Positions 23,601 to 37,080 of a DNA stretch of 64,000 nucleotides are shown here, piece after piece. The stretch covers positions 2,029,008 to 2,093,007 of the forward strand of contig NC_066844.1 of the NCBI RefSeq assembly GCF_001640805.2, read 5' to 3'. The translations under genes and the position numbers were made by a program. Below the pieces are notes generated by a model, which was not told where the DNA came from, searched no databases, and saw only the letters and a program-made list of their open reading frames with translations. Origin of the DNA: Lates calcarifer (lineage: Eukaryota > Chordata > Actinopteri > Centropomidae). How positions within the stretch are numbered: the stretch's first letter is position 1; each line of letters starts with the position of its first letter.

Positions 23601-25542
23601 TACAGTTAAGAAGAAAATGTGGAGAGTAATTACAAGAGATGAAAACCCTGTATTAGAAATAACAGACACAGATAAAAGAGTCTTTACTGACAGATTTACA
23701 ATTTATTCATAGTGTCATGAATATAAAATTATACAGACAATGTTGGCTTCACACATGGAGCTGGGACTGAAAAGCTGTATGCGAATTCTTAGCTTCCAGC
23801 ATAATCACACATGCACATGGAAGAAAGACATGTAATCTAAGACGTGTAATGCTTAAGAATATTCATATGCTAAAACATTACATATGGGGAAACATTTAAT
23901 CAGGAAGGTCAAATGTGCATTGTCAATATTTAATATTATTCTTTTAATATGTTTGTACAAGCATTCAGACACAGAATGTAAACATTAGATGATAGACTGA
24001 TAGAAGAGCTCATGTACAGAAATGTGTGTTGTTCTTTTCCATTGTTTGGCAACATTTACAGGCAGATATTGGAGATATTGAGGACCTATACAATGTGCAG
24101 TTTTGCTGGACAAAAGTTGACAGTCATGAAAGAAATGCAGTGAAATCTCTGGTCGTCAAAGATGGTGGTTTTCGAATGGCATTGTGAGACACATTCACGA
24201 TGTATGTCCGATTCAGAACTTTGATGACTGAAAATGGTCCGCTTCAAAATTCTGATAGTGTCCAAAGAGACTAACCGCTGTTCCACACGTCTGCACAGCC
24301 AGTTGAAATATTGGGATGGAATCACAATGAGGCATTGTAAGCATTTCTTAAATTGTTGCTTGCCCTTTGTTTCTTTTTACAATGTTCTTCTTTGGTTGAA
24401 GTTGGACAGAGCTATCCTGATAATTACACTAAACCTCATCACACCAGTGGCATCAAACAAAGATGTAATTGCACAGTCTGTGCGTGCCCACAAGTACACG
24501 AGGTAATAACTATGCTACAGACACTATGTGCATATCTACAGATTCAGTTGTTCTGCAGGGTGTAAACACTCTGTCCTGTGTACTGAGTCCATCGGTCCAT
24601 CATGGTCAGTCAGTCCTCACTCCACCACCACATATCATTCTTCTTTTTCTCTCTACCAGCTGCTTTCTTGTGTAGTGTAAGAATTTCAGTTAATGCAGTT
24701 TTTACTGAGTCTCTTATTTTCTTAGTTTCACTTTTCTCTGTCACATTTTTGCATGAATCCCCACTTTGCTTTGGCGTTTTGCAGGCTTTCGAAGGTTTGA
24801 CAGTCTAATTAAATATACAGCTTTTTCCCCTTCTCCTTGGGGTTTTAGGTTATTTTATAGAAAGCTAGCCAAAGCTCAGCTAACAATGCCAGAGGTTTGT
24901 GTGCATTTGTGTGTGAATGTATGTGTGTTTTTTTTGTTGGTGTACCCTGTCATTTGTAGTGTTGATGTGTTGATGTTTGCACCGACTGACAATCCAGGAC
25001 CCAAACCGTGCAGAAAGCCTTACAGCTCTGCCTGTCTTCACTCTTTTCTTTTATGACTTTCATTTTTTTCTCCCTCTCTTACCGCACCTTCCTTCTCCCC
25101 GACACTGATTCCTCCCGAGGCGTCTTTGTCCTAAATTTTCCTCTCAGTTTCCATTGGTGTTATTTTTTTTAGATTTGACAGCTTGACAGAAAAGTATGTT
25201 TGAACTGTGGTGAACGTCTACGGTTGTATTTTGACATTTTTTTTCCGCATCTGTGTGTGTTTTCATCTGTGTGTGTGTGTGGGTTGTGTGTGCATCTGCT
25301 CGTCAGTGCTGCCTCTTTATTTTTCCTTCGAGAGGCTGAAAACAAATCAGTACTAATCAGAGAGTGCCTTTCCATTCAGCTGTGACACATATTTAACACA
25401 CACACACATCTATACACTGTCACAAGCTGAACTGCATACAGAACACACACACACACACAAACTATCATGCCTCGTTTAAACTGCCATCAGTAATAGACTT
25501 CTGAATTATAGCATGTCACAGCCATATTGCATTAATCGTGAA

Positions 25543-25571
25543 TGTGTGTGTGTGTGTGTGTGTGTGTGTGT
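25543..25571. repeat. (GT)n microsatellite
   Basis: Perfect GT run. Confidence 0.97.
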
Positions 25572-28317
25572 CAAGTAGCTGCTGATGGGTACAGAGGTTA
25601 AATATCCCGTCCTCTTTTTTGGTCGGCTGTGGTGATTCGAGGGCCCTTGTCGCAGCCGACTTGATTGCATTTGTGATTTGTGGGCGGAAGGTAAGCAGTG
25701 AGGTAGGGCTGGAGAAATGACGAATGGCGCAAAGCAGTAATAACACATTGACAGGGTGACAGACAGCCGCCGTGTAAATCCCTACATTTATTTTCCCGCC
25801 CAACATTCAAGTGTTAACAGAGAAAAAGCTGCAAGTGATTAGGTTTGGGTTCGGCTGTGGAGAGGAAGGAGAGGGAGCAAATGGCAGTTGGGTTTTCTAC
25901 CCAGTCGTCTTTGAGAAGACTCCACACTGCTCCAACCATATGTTACCCTCTCTGTTTAACTGCAGAAGTATTAATAGGTAATATGTATATTTCAACCTGG
26001 TTTGTTTCCCAGTGTGTGTTTACTTTGAATCAGACTCAGAAACAAGAGATTGCAATGATCCATGTAAAAATCACATCTACTTGGAAAGCTGCACCAGTTG
26101 CCCTGAGTCCTTGTTTTCCTGTATCTCTATAATGGGGGCAAAGTTATCAGGACTCATTGAGTCATAATATCACCAATTACACCAAGCTGAAATTTACCAG
26201 AATTATCCTTTAAATCAAAGATAAAATCTTGTAATCTTGTAATCAATAACCGATAAGTTATATCAAACTAGAAAGGGGTCGAGTCTGTTAAGGGCAAAGA
26301 TGAATATATTAAGTTAAATTATTTGTTAAATTAAGTTATCTTTAAAGTGATGACTGTGGAATTAATGATTGTGTGGGACAGGTCAGGCTAGTCTCATGAA
26401 ATAGCTTATGAATAACACACCAAGTCATTTCTTGTGTAATTTCACACTGTGTTTTTAACCCCTAATTCCCCCCCTCAGCCTGACCATGACCAAAAGGGTC
26501 TAAAGTGAAATGTGAAAAGTGTTGAGACTGGCTTGAGATTTGTTCGCAATCCCGTGAGATCACGTTGGACAAGTAATCACACTACTTTTCTGTGTCACAT
26601 TCTAGATAATGTCTTCTGTGCAGTGGGCACATAGACACTGCAGACTTAATCCTTGCATACGTCTGCATGCCAAGTGGCCTGATTAATGACAGGCAGGATA
26701 TTTAACTGCTTTATTAAGGAAGCAACAGGCCTTGAGCAAAGTAAATTAAATTATAATAATAACGAAATAACAATGTAAGCATTGTCTCCAGTCTGCATCC
26801 AGTGCTTGTTTGTGCACATAGAGAAAAGGATCAGTGTGAGAGAAAGGAACAAGCTGGGTTGCAGGATTACTCAACATTATGTTGATAGAGAAGAAGTCTA
26901 AGTCCATGTATCAAATCACATGGGTTTGTAATGTGTAGATATGATAATGTGCATACATAGTTTTTGGTCACCTTGAACAGTTAAACTATGTCTAATCATG
27001 CTGGCAATCAGTCAGGACAGAATCATACCATAGAGCTCCTGTCATTCAGGTAAGTAATTGTAATTGGGGAATAAAAATAAAAATTCCTAATATAAAGAAT
27101 AAAAAAGAAACTAACTTTTCTTGGCTAAATAAAGCCAAGTAAAAAGTCCTCTTAAATTTTAAACAGCACTTTCCTTTTAGGATAAGCAAGGGTGATTTTG
27201 AATCAAGGCCCCCACTGAAACGTTGCTCTGAGACCTGTATGGAGCTGTCAGTCTCTTTCAGAGTGAAGCCATTATAGCAGCGTTATACATCCACAGAGAG
27301 AGTGTGAAATGAAGATAGATGTATTACCTGACTGGTAAAATCCCTTTGTAACTCTAGAGCAGATAGAGCTGTCAGTGACAGACGCGGAAATGGCAGCAGG
27401 AGATAAGAGAAATAGAATGAAGGGAATGGAAAGGATGGGAAGATGAGCGAGTGATGGAGAGAGCAACAGGGGGGAAGAGGGGACGTGAATAAACAGTTGG
27501 CTGAATAGATCATTACTATATATGGGTCGACAAGGTATGTCAGGAAAACACAAGTAATGAGGAAATGGAATAATTTTGCAACTTCATTTCCACATTTGTT
27601 TACATTTGCTGTTTACATTTGACTTTGTGCCTATCCATGACATACAGTTATGGATTCAGTTGTGGAAAAAGTAGCACAAGAGGAGGAAAATGAGTTAATG
27701 GTGAGGAGATGGTGAGGAAAATAACATGCAAAGAAAAAAGCAGTGAGGGATGGATGGTTTTCTTTGCACAGTTTCTCTTTAGAGTTAATCTAATAGGACA
27801 TGTTTTGTCCTTGTCTTTAGTGTGGATTGGATTGGCTCTGTCTTGAGACAATCTAACAATTTGTTCTTTCTCTTCAGTGTTTCTCTTTCTTCTGGCTCTT
27901 TCTTTGACCCCTGCCCAAATTAATCTCTTCCCACTAGCCCTTCACTGTGGAGAGCCAGTACACAGGCGGTCACACTCACAGCTGTGGAGGGCAAGTAAAC
28001 AGTGACCCAGTCTCACAGCAAAATAAAAGTATCAAATTATCCACAGAAACTTCTCGAAACACTACACTACATGTTTCAAACACTAAATACATTGTTTTGT
28101 TCTGACTCTCCACTTCAGTTGCTCGGATCCAAAGTTTAATAGTGTGCCTCCATTTTACAAACTAGTTTCAGAGAATCATGGTTATGCTACAGCTTCTCCT
28201 GGTGCAAGCAGGGTGGAGTGGACAGGGTGAGAGTATGGCTGCTATCTTTAGTATTAGTTGTAGTTTGTCATTAGGGTTTACACTGAGATACACTTGACTG
28301 TGACTGGTTATTTACAT

Positions 28318-28500
28318 TGATCAGCTGAAACATTAAAACCACTGACAGATGAAATGAATAACATTGATCTCGTTACAATACAATGTTCTGCTGGGAAACC
28401 TTGGGTCCTGACATTCACCCAGATGCTACTTTGACATGTACCACCCACCTGAACATTGTTGCAGATCAAGTATGGCCTTATAGAGAAGACCACACTGGCC
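28318..28500 (+). mobile_element. internally deleted Tc1-like element
   Basis: The block opens with TGATCAGCTGAAACATTAAA, matching from memory the terminal sequence of a common teleost Tc1-like family. After about 60 bp it jumps directly to a transposase-coding stretch whose + strand frame reads MFCWETLGPDIHPDAT then CTTHLNIVADQV. The intervening ~700 bp of a full-length copy is missing. The other terminal inverted repeat was not found, so the right end is also lost. Confidence 0.75.
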
Positions 28501-29565
28501 TTAGAAGCATTTAAACACATTAGAGTAAAGAAATGGAATTTAAAAAAAATCAAAGACCATCAACATCCCATTAACTGCTTGTCTGGTGTCTATCACTTGC
28601 TGAAGTGCCGCATCAACAGATTAATGACTTAACAATCCATAAACTAGGGTATCATGGGGTATCACTCCCTGGACTTTATGACTGATATTTGACTGACTAA
28701 TATTTATGCTGGTCCACATGCAGTTTTCTGGCAAAAACAAAACACAAACAAACCATTAATGATATTAATATCAATAGATTTGCTGTGTATGTGTGTGTTT
28801 GATTAATTTGAATACCAGTGGACCACACACTGCTTTTGGGCTGTCATTGCTCCATAGCAGTGTGTGTTTATAAGATTAATTAAAATTACATCAGATCTTT
28901 TCTGTTTCTCATTTTTCATTTTCTTTAAACTCCACTCTCACTCTCTGTTTCACAAACACACTATGCATGTGCATGTGAAGGCTTTTATATGCGTCTAGCT
29001 TTTTCCAAAGTAAACCAGGCAAACAGCAGATTGAAAGAAATAACACGCACATGCAACACACCCCACACGATTTATCAGGGGGAGCAATAAATGCCCATTT
29101 TTAAGACCAAGCCACCATATAAAAGCCTTGGATCACAGAAGTAATGGGTCCCTGTAGGCCAGTGATAACTCTCTGTGTTTATACGTGAGTGTGTATGTGT
29201 GTGAGACAGAGAGAGAGTGAAAGGGAGAGAGAGAGAGAATGAGGCAAACTGAATGGGACAAACACTGAGAGAAAAGGCAATAATGTCTGAAAATGACAGA
29301 CAACCTGGAAGAAAAGGGGGGTGATAACCACCACAAGGAGAGAGAAAAGCACAAAGACATCATCGACAGCCTCTGTTTCATTTTCCATCTCTGCTAGCTC
29401 CATCTAATCTGAGCCCCTGATGTTTTTCTTTCTTCATTTGCAGTTAGTGGTTAGATTATATACCCCACACCCAGCTGCGGGCTCCATATTATGTGCGCAA
29501 AAGTCAAATGTGCTATTGAGCTTGCTGATGGTGTGTGTGTTTGCATGTGGCTATCAGTGAGTGTG

Positions 29566-30560
29566 CAGTGGCTATAAAAAGTCAGTTTTTGATGTAAAGA
29601 AATGAAACCAAGATAAATCTATTCAGAACTGTTTCTACTTTTAAAAAGAATTTAAAATTTAAGTGAAAAATAAAATGATGCACTTAGGAAAAAATAAGAT
29701 GGTTGTATAGGTGTGCATACGTAATTGGGGTTGTGGCTGTGTTCAGAATCAACCATCGCCAAGTCACATTCAAAGTCATGTTAAATAGTAGTCACACCTT
29801 CCTAATCAGTTAAGACAAATCTGATGTGATGTGAGCTGTCCCCATAGGGTTTTCCTGACATCTTCTTAGTTGCATCCTTCTGCAAAAGCCAGAGCTTCTA
29901 AAGCACGAACAAGAAAGGTATCAGTCAGGAGAAGAGTACAAAAGGCATTGGGTATACCAAAGAGTGCAGTGAAGACACTCATCAACAAGTGGCGAAAATA
30001 TGGTACATTACCAAGAACAGGACATCTTTCCAAAACTGATAAAAAGACAAGGAGATGGGAGGTCAAGGAGGCTGCCAAGACATGTGACAACAATTTCCCA
30101 TATTCCTCAAACAGTATGTCTGAAAAACAAACACTAGTGTAGTCTCAAATCAAATGACTGAAGGTTTAAACTCTGGTGCATGCAACATGTAAACAACACC
30201 AACATCTGAGCCAATGATGTGTCCTCCTTTCTCAGCTGCCATTTTCCAAAATGTGAAAATACTTTGGTTGCCCCTCCCCTTTCACTACAAAGCCAAGATG
30301 ACGGCTGTTTTAATCGCACCATCCTCCCAAACCCACACGAAAAAATGTGTCAGTCTGATGAGACCAAGGTTGAACTTTTTTGGTCATAATTTCTCCCAAA
30401 AGGTGTTTGTTTCAAAAACAACACAGTACATCACCAAAGAACACCAAACCCATGGTGAAGCATGGAGGTGGCAGCATTGTGATTTGGGGCTCTTTCTCTT
30501 CAGCCGGAACCAGGGCTTTAGTCCAAGTGGATGGGATTATGAATAGTTCCAGATACCAGG
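29566..30560 (+). mobile_element. Tc1-like transposon pseudo-copy
   Basis: The left end (CAGTGGCTATAAAAAGTC) and the following leader match a well-known fish Tc1-like family from memory. The frame from 29870 keeps a helix-turn-helix segment (GIPKSAVKTLINKWRKYGT) and the LPRTGHLSK linker of the DNA-binding domain. The stretch 30353-30545 keeps SDETKVELF, with the first catalytic Asp, and VKHGGGSIVIWGSFSSAGT. The central part (about 30130-30340) does not match and the frame is broken. The element stops before the second Asp and the catalytic Glu, and no right terminal repeat is visible. Not functional. Confidence 0.85.
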
Positions 30561-33040
30561 CTTTTTGTGTCCACTGTATGTCTTTACAATGCAGCATCGG
30601 TGCTGGGTTGTAAAAATAGCAGTAATAGTCCCTGAGTGATTTTCTCCTTGAGGCAAATGGGAGAGGAAATAAGCTCTTATAGGAAAATAAGTGTACATGT
30701 CTCATGCCGTGTACACACTTTTAATCTAATTTCTTTTCTTGCTTTTCAAGTGTTAAAGGAAAAAAAAAATCTAAAATTACATTTTCTTTACAAACTGTTT
30801 CCTGTTACTATTTTTATTGTTATTTTGTCCATTTCCTTCTGTACTGGAAACTACTTGCACAGAGTACTTTGACATAATAATGAAATAAGTTATCATAAAT
30901 CATGTCACAAGTTCAATAGCAGTTCAAATCAATCAGAATTTGATGTTTTACCATATGGTTGCAGAGCCAGACCGTTTACACCTGTGTTGATTGGAGGATG
31001 AGGGTATTTGAGGATGTATTTCAAAGACTATGTCCATTTCACAAAACGTTTAGAGATGGTGTTGATGAAAGCAGCTTTAAATGTTCTGTGGACAATACTC
31101 TAGGTATAGAGACATATAGTACTTGCCAAGCATAAATGCTGGGATAAAAGCTTCATTCTGGCACACTGTCTGTTATGAAAAACATTTGGTGCGTGAGATT
31201 CCTGTCAATATTTAAAAACCACAGATTGTTCTACCAATAACAAGCTTCTACTCCGTAAGCAGATGCTTTGAGATGACTCAACTTTGTGAAATGCAGCTTT
31301 TTACGAATGCAACGCATACTAGAGGCCTGAGAAATAATTTTACACACATGATGGTGCATGGCAGAGGGAAATGAATACATTATAAAAATTGCATCGACTA
31401 CACACAGTGCACCAGATATTATTTATAGATAGATATAGGCACAAACACAGGCTCACTAAGGGTCACATGGACATGAACATGAGCAAATACATGTAGGAAA
31501 ACGTGGAAGTGGAATTTATGCACATGGAATTACATGAACAAACTCTTGCACAGACATGGAGACATATTACTGTTATTGTATATTGATGGGTGCAAGGCAA
31601 TCTGTGAAGGCAGTAAAGCTGGCAGCAATAAAACATGGTTGTGCCTTAAGTCTATCATGACCTGGGTGTTGACCGGAATGAGGACCATGAAATTTTCATG
31701 GCAGGTTACCTGCAGTACCCAGAGAGATGGACCATAATAAGTAAAGCAAAGCACTAATTCTGCCAGAACTCGAGGTTTCATTTCCACCTTTAGAAACAGC
31801 GTTAATAAAAATGTTATGGCACACAATGCTGTAGATAGAAATGGCCAGTGTGTGGAAATTAGGATTCTGTTGAATCATGCTTCATAACTCAGTCATGGAC
31901 TGAAAACAGCATGTTTGAATACCGCCTTTTCACTCTTTACCCACACTGAGTTGTTCTGTAAACACTTACAGTCTACTGAAATTATTATTGACTAATAATG
32001 ACAATAAACTGTTCAGTTTCAGTATTTCATATGCCCACTAGCATATTAGTGGGGTATTAGCCTGTGGAGTTCTCAAACTTCTTGATGTTGCAGCCTTTAG
32101 TTGCAGTAATTAGTCATTATTAATATAATTCTGGTTCATAGTGGTAAATAATTCCAAGATGTATCAGCACAGCTTTTGAGGGTTTACATGTATTTGATTG
32201 GGCCAGGAGTGCATGAAAGTTGTTTACCTTTAGTTTAAAGGTGTTTTATATAGGTTTGTGCCATCCCTGGATGGCCAACATTAGCATTAACTGTCTAAGT
32301 GGTATTATGAGATGGAACATGGCTAACTAAACTTTTCTTGGATGTCAACAGAAGTTTTCTTGGATTAAAAAGTCTTGCATGTCAAAAAATATAAACATAA
32401 GCAGCAAGGAACATCCAAATGCTCCAGGTATTGGTCATAATGGAGCCTTGTATATGAGAGGAATAGCAGCCATGACATTTCTGAAGGTCACAGCGGACAG
32501 ACATTATCCAGACAGCATTTCTTTGAAATGTTTTGCAGTGAAATTGCCTCATTCATCAGGCTGATCATCCCAAGCCATCCCATCATTATTTTGTCTACAA
32601 ATGCATTTACTTTGCTGTTTATTGTATCATTTCAAACCATTTTCCACTTAGAGCGAGTGAAATTTGTGTTTTCCCTGTTTGCCTTTGTAATCTGATATGT
32701 CTAATTTGCATGATAATACATGGATGGAAACCCAGTCTTAGCAGATGTGTCTGTGTGTTCTATTTGTCTTTCCTAGTTTTTCTTCTCCTCTTTTGTTTTT
32801 TCTACTTTCTTAACCCCACCCATCTCTCTCTCTCTCTCTCTCTCACCTTCTCTCTCTCGCTCTCTCTCTCTGCATGACTTCTCAAATGAGGCTTGAGAAG
32901 GCAAATAACTACGATGGGAAATGTGTTGAAATGCAGAAGTCATTAAAAACCCAATTACCCACAGGTTCAGTGCTACAGGGAGAAGATCAGGGAATAGTGG
33001 AGAGCAATCGTAAACCCAGTGATATATGGAAACCAAATAG

Positions 33041-33041
<1 letters not shown>

Positions 33042-33073
<32 letters not shown>
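33042..33073. repeat. (GT)n microsatellite
   Basis: Perfect GT run; further GT and CA runs follow at 33199-33227 and 33634-33674. Confidence 0.97.
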
Positions 33074-33077
<4 letters not shown>

Positions 33078-33197
33078 TGTTTTCTGTATTAGTGTAAATG
33101 TGTCAGTTGTGTGAGCAGGTCTGCTAATGTGCAGGCCACTTTGTGTCCATAGATTTTGTATTTCTGCATGTGGATCAGTGTTTAAGTGTGCGTCCAC

Positions 33198-33198
<1 letters not shown>

Positions 33199-33227
<29 letters not shown>
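33199..33227. repeat. (GT)n microsatellite
   Basis: Perfect GT run. Confidence 0.97.
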
Positions 33228-33228
<1 letters not shown>

Positions 33229-33633
33229 CGTTCGTAAATCAACGTCCCAATGAGAAATGGATGTTTAATTCACTGTGTCATAAATCTGTGTTGCAGGGAA
33301 CAATATTAAACTTTATTACCATTTTTCACGTTCACTTTACACTCCCTGAGAGTCATCTATCACTGAGAAAACACACACACACGCACACAGAGGTAGATAG
33401 ACAGTTGAAAAAAGAGCACGCAAACACATGCAAACACATTTATGTATTCTGTATAAGCCTGTGTGTTTGGGGTCAAATATACCTGGCTGCAGACACATTC
33501 TGCATCTCTGGCCATACAGAGGTTTTATCATTTCATTCCACACACACACCATCATCCACTTGTAATTATCTTTAGACTCCAGAGACACGGGGAAAGATCA
33601 CATTATTACACTCGTCACATACACACCTCTGAT

Positions 33634-33638
33634 CCACA

Positions 33639-33674
<36 letters not shown>
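33634..33674. repeat. (CA)n microsatellite
   Basis: CA run with one interruption. It is complementary to the GT runs 400-600 bp upstream. Confidence 0.97.
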
Positions 33675-33676
<2 letters not shown>

Positions 33677-36639
33677 CACTGAGCGACTCATCAGGGTCAT
33701 CTTCATTAAAGGAAAATACCACCGAACTTCTGCTGTTTTATGAAACTTTTATGAAAAGACAAACTAGAGTTTTGACTGTGAGATAAATAAATAAACAACT
33801 TTGATGAATTTAAATCTGCTGATTTATCACAACTTGTGCATTATTTTTTATATAGTTTTGGCCAGGACCACCATTGGTTATGATGATATTTAACTCACGA
33901 AAGTAAAAGTAAAAGCTTAGGTTGTGGAAAGTCAGCATTTTAGCCAGAAAGTTGAACTAGGTGGTCTGTTTCTATCTGTTATTTGTATTTGGGCATTTGG
34001 CAGTAATTTACCATTTTGTTATTTTGCCTAAGTGAGTGTGTTGGCCTGGGGTTTATTTGCATGATAGCTTGTATTTCTTTAAATGAGATCAGATCTCACT
34101 AGATAACACTACCCTTTAAGACTACTAATCACAAGTTTTTGTTGCAACAAGGACGAGAGTCCAATTACCGAAGTTACTTCAGGTTTACCCCTTGGGGCCA
34201 AATTACTGGTTACTGAAGGGACAAAGATTTACACATCAGAAATGTGTTTAACTAAGACAAGTGAAACAAGAGCTGCTCTGAGGTCTGTGTAGACAGCTGG
34301 ACTGGTTGAAATAGTGTATTCATCAGACGTGTACGAGCTGGATGACTAAAAACCATGGCTGAAATGTAGAAACATTAAGAGGCTCAGAAGCAGAGAACAG
34401 CAGCAACGCAACGACAGCCAAATACTTTGACTTTCTCAACTGTTGGCCATGTGTTGAGGTTTAATTGTGTGTCTAACTGTATCGTAGTGTGTGAGAGAGA
34501 ATAGGTGTGCTGTACACGATAGCTGATTGCAGTTCTGGACAGACTCCCAAAAAAATACTGAAACATCAGCAGCTTAACAGAAATGGATTCTCCTCTCTTT
34601 CATCTCTTTTATTGTTCACTTCTTCTTCATTTTTTTGATGGCTTTCATTTATATCCATTTTGTACTTTATCTGCTCTTTCAATTTCCAGTACTTTAATAG
34701 TTGTAATAAGTGGTCCCTCACTTTCCTTTTCTCAATCTGTTGCTCTCTCCTCTCTTCCTCTTTCTTTTCTTGTCTCTCTTGATATATAAAGACACCTCCG
34801 GCCTACACACTGTTCTAGCTGTATGTTGTTGCCTCTGACGCACGCACACACACACACACTGATGGATGAGACACCCAGGGGGCAGAGTAAAACACAAGAC
34901 AACCTCCCATCCATTGTCTCTAGTGTTAATGGTCACATGCTCAGTCTTCGATCTCCTATAGGTCATCCCACCCCGTAACCTGCACGGTGAGGGCTTTTGA
35001 GATTTAGAATTCCCACAGATCAAAACCTAGCACTGGGATTTACTGTACAGGTTTACATGTCTATAGCTGTGTGTGTGTGACTTGTAGGCTCACTATTGAT
35101 TAACTATCTATGAGGAAACAGAGAGGTTTTCCCTAAAGGCCTGATCAATAACGCCAATCTCCCTGTCTTTACCACCTTATTAGGGAAAGGATTATAGCGG
35201 CTTCACAATGGCCTGCAGGCACACGTGTCTGTGTGTGAGACACTTCATCCATTCCTTCCTTATTTAACAGCAGAACAGACTCCACAGTTTGAATACAGAT
35301 GAGTGTGTGGGTTTGCACACATCCACGTGTGTAGATATACTCCTTAGACATTTTTTACAGCAACTCTCCCAACCTAAATGATAAAATAAGGTTGTTTGTA
35401 GTTGCCTTTGAAAAATTTAGAGTTTTCTGCCAATGCAAGATTGTCTTGAAAATCCATCAAAAAACCAAAAACAAAAACCTGTGTAATGGTTTTAGAAAAC
35501 ATTGGCAAAGGAACATCAGATCAGAAAATGATCTTATTGGTAATTTTAAAAGGGAATAAAGACCTATTCTGTCATTTACAGTTGTGTCAACATGCATTTC
35601 CCAGTAGAAGTAAGGTCTTGCTGATTGGCAACTATAGTCAGTCTGTTAGAAACAGGTACACACATATCCACACTTCACCTGACACATGGAAAAAGACTGC
35701 TCCATCCACCTCAGTATGCTGATGTGTGAGTCTGTGTAAAAGTGCTGAGGCGGAGCTTCAGAAGGGGCAGCCAGCCAACAACATGTTCCTGTATCTGATC
35801 CAGATAGTTACACTACAGGGTCCCTTAACTCATTCATAATAAACCTCTGTGGGTACAACATCATCCTCCTCAGCACCGTTATATCACCTGTGAGCATAAT
35901 TAACATTTTGATATGTCGGCTTCAGTACACCTCAGATGCTTGTTTTTAGCAACCTCCTGCTTCTCATCAGGGAGCTTCCCACTACAAAACCAGTTTGTTA
36001 CTGGTGGCCTTTGGGCAGCTCCACTCCATCATAAATCTACTTATGCTACCACACCACCTTCTCATGGGCCCGGCTGGACCTTTTGAGGTTTTCCTTGTCT
36101 TTTCAGAGAGCTTTAGCTAGGTTGCAAACCACTGAAGCTGAGAGCCTGTAAAGTCCGTCGAGACATTGTGTATGATATTTGGCTGTAGAAATAACTGACT
36201 TAATAAAAGGCAGTAAAACAAATCAACTGATTTTAAGGAGAATGTTTGGAGCATGTGGGGAAATTGAGGCACCACTGCAGTGCTGCTCATAACCCCTTCA
36301 GTACACAACCATTATGGGGACTTCATGAGTAAGCTTCCATCTTTTCACACAATAGTAGAAATAATAGACATAATATGATATAATGTACTTTGCTCCAGAT
36401 GAAACCGTACAATTCACATAAAAGAACAATCAGTGTCTTTATTCTGTGAGTGAGTGCTGATTTTCAATTCTTAACACAGCACTTCAGTTAATAAATACAT
36501 GTTACAGCCTGTGAAAATTCACTTCCATTGTGTAAGTTCTGGTCACTATTCAGTCACATTGGAATAACAGACACACAGAGTTTGTGAATAAGAAAATGTG
36601 ACAGAACAGTGAGATGAAGTACAAAAAACAGCCACAGGA

Positions 36640-37080
36640 GCCGTGTGACAGACGTTTCCAGGCCACATGTGGACACGCATTGTCTCACCACGCCATCAAA
36701 TCACATCTCCCTATCGCCAGATTTCAAAAACCCCCGTTGAAATTACAAATGTAAACCGAGCCCTTTAGATGCTGAAAGAACTGTAAGAGATTCTCACTCA
36801 GAGCTCAGAGGACGTCTTAATCCAAAAGACGACAGACACAAAACACCCGATAAGGAGAATGAAAGAGAGATTTAAGAGCTACACAGCCAAGAAAAAAAAA
36901 AAAAAAACCAAAAAACAGCACGCTTCGAGCAGAGACCCCAGGGAGCCATTTGAGCACATCGTACTCTCTGAACATCTTGCGTCGATGTCGTGTTTCAACA
37001 GAAAATCTGGGGATGTAATTGATCTATTAAAGAGCGATTTAGTCTGTGCTTCTTTCTGCTTTGTTGCACAAACTCCTTTC
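36640..37080. other. mixed-composition block, possible conserved non-coding element
   Basis: It has little simple repeat except one poly-A tract near 36892-36907, and higher complexity than its flanks. No exon was recognised. It is flagged on texture only. Confidence 0.2.
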
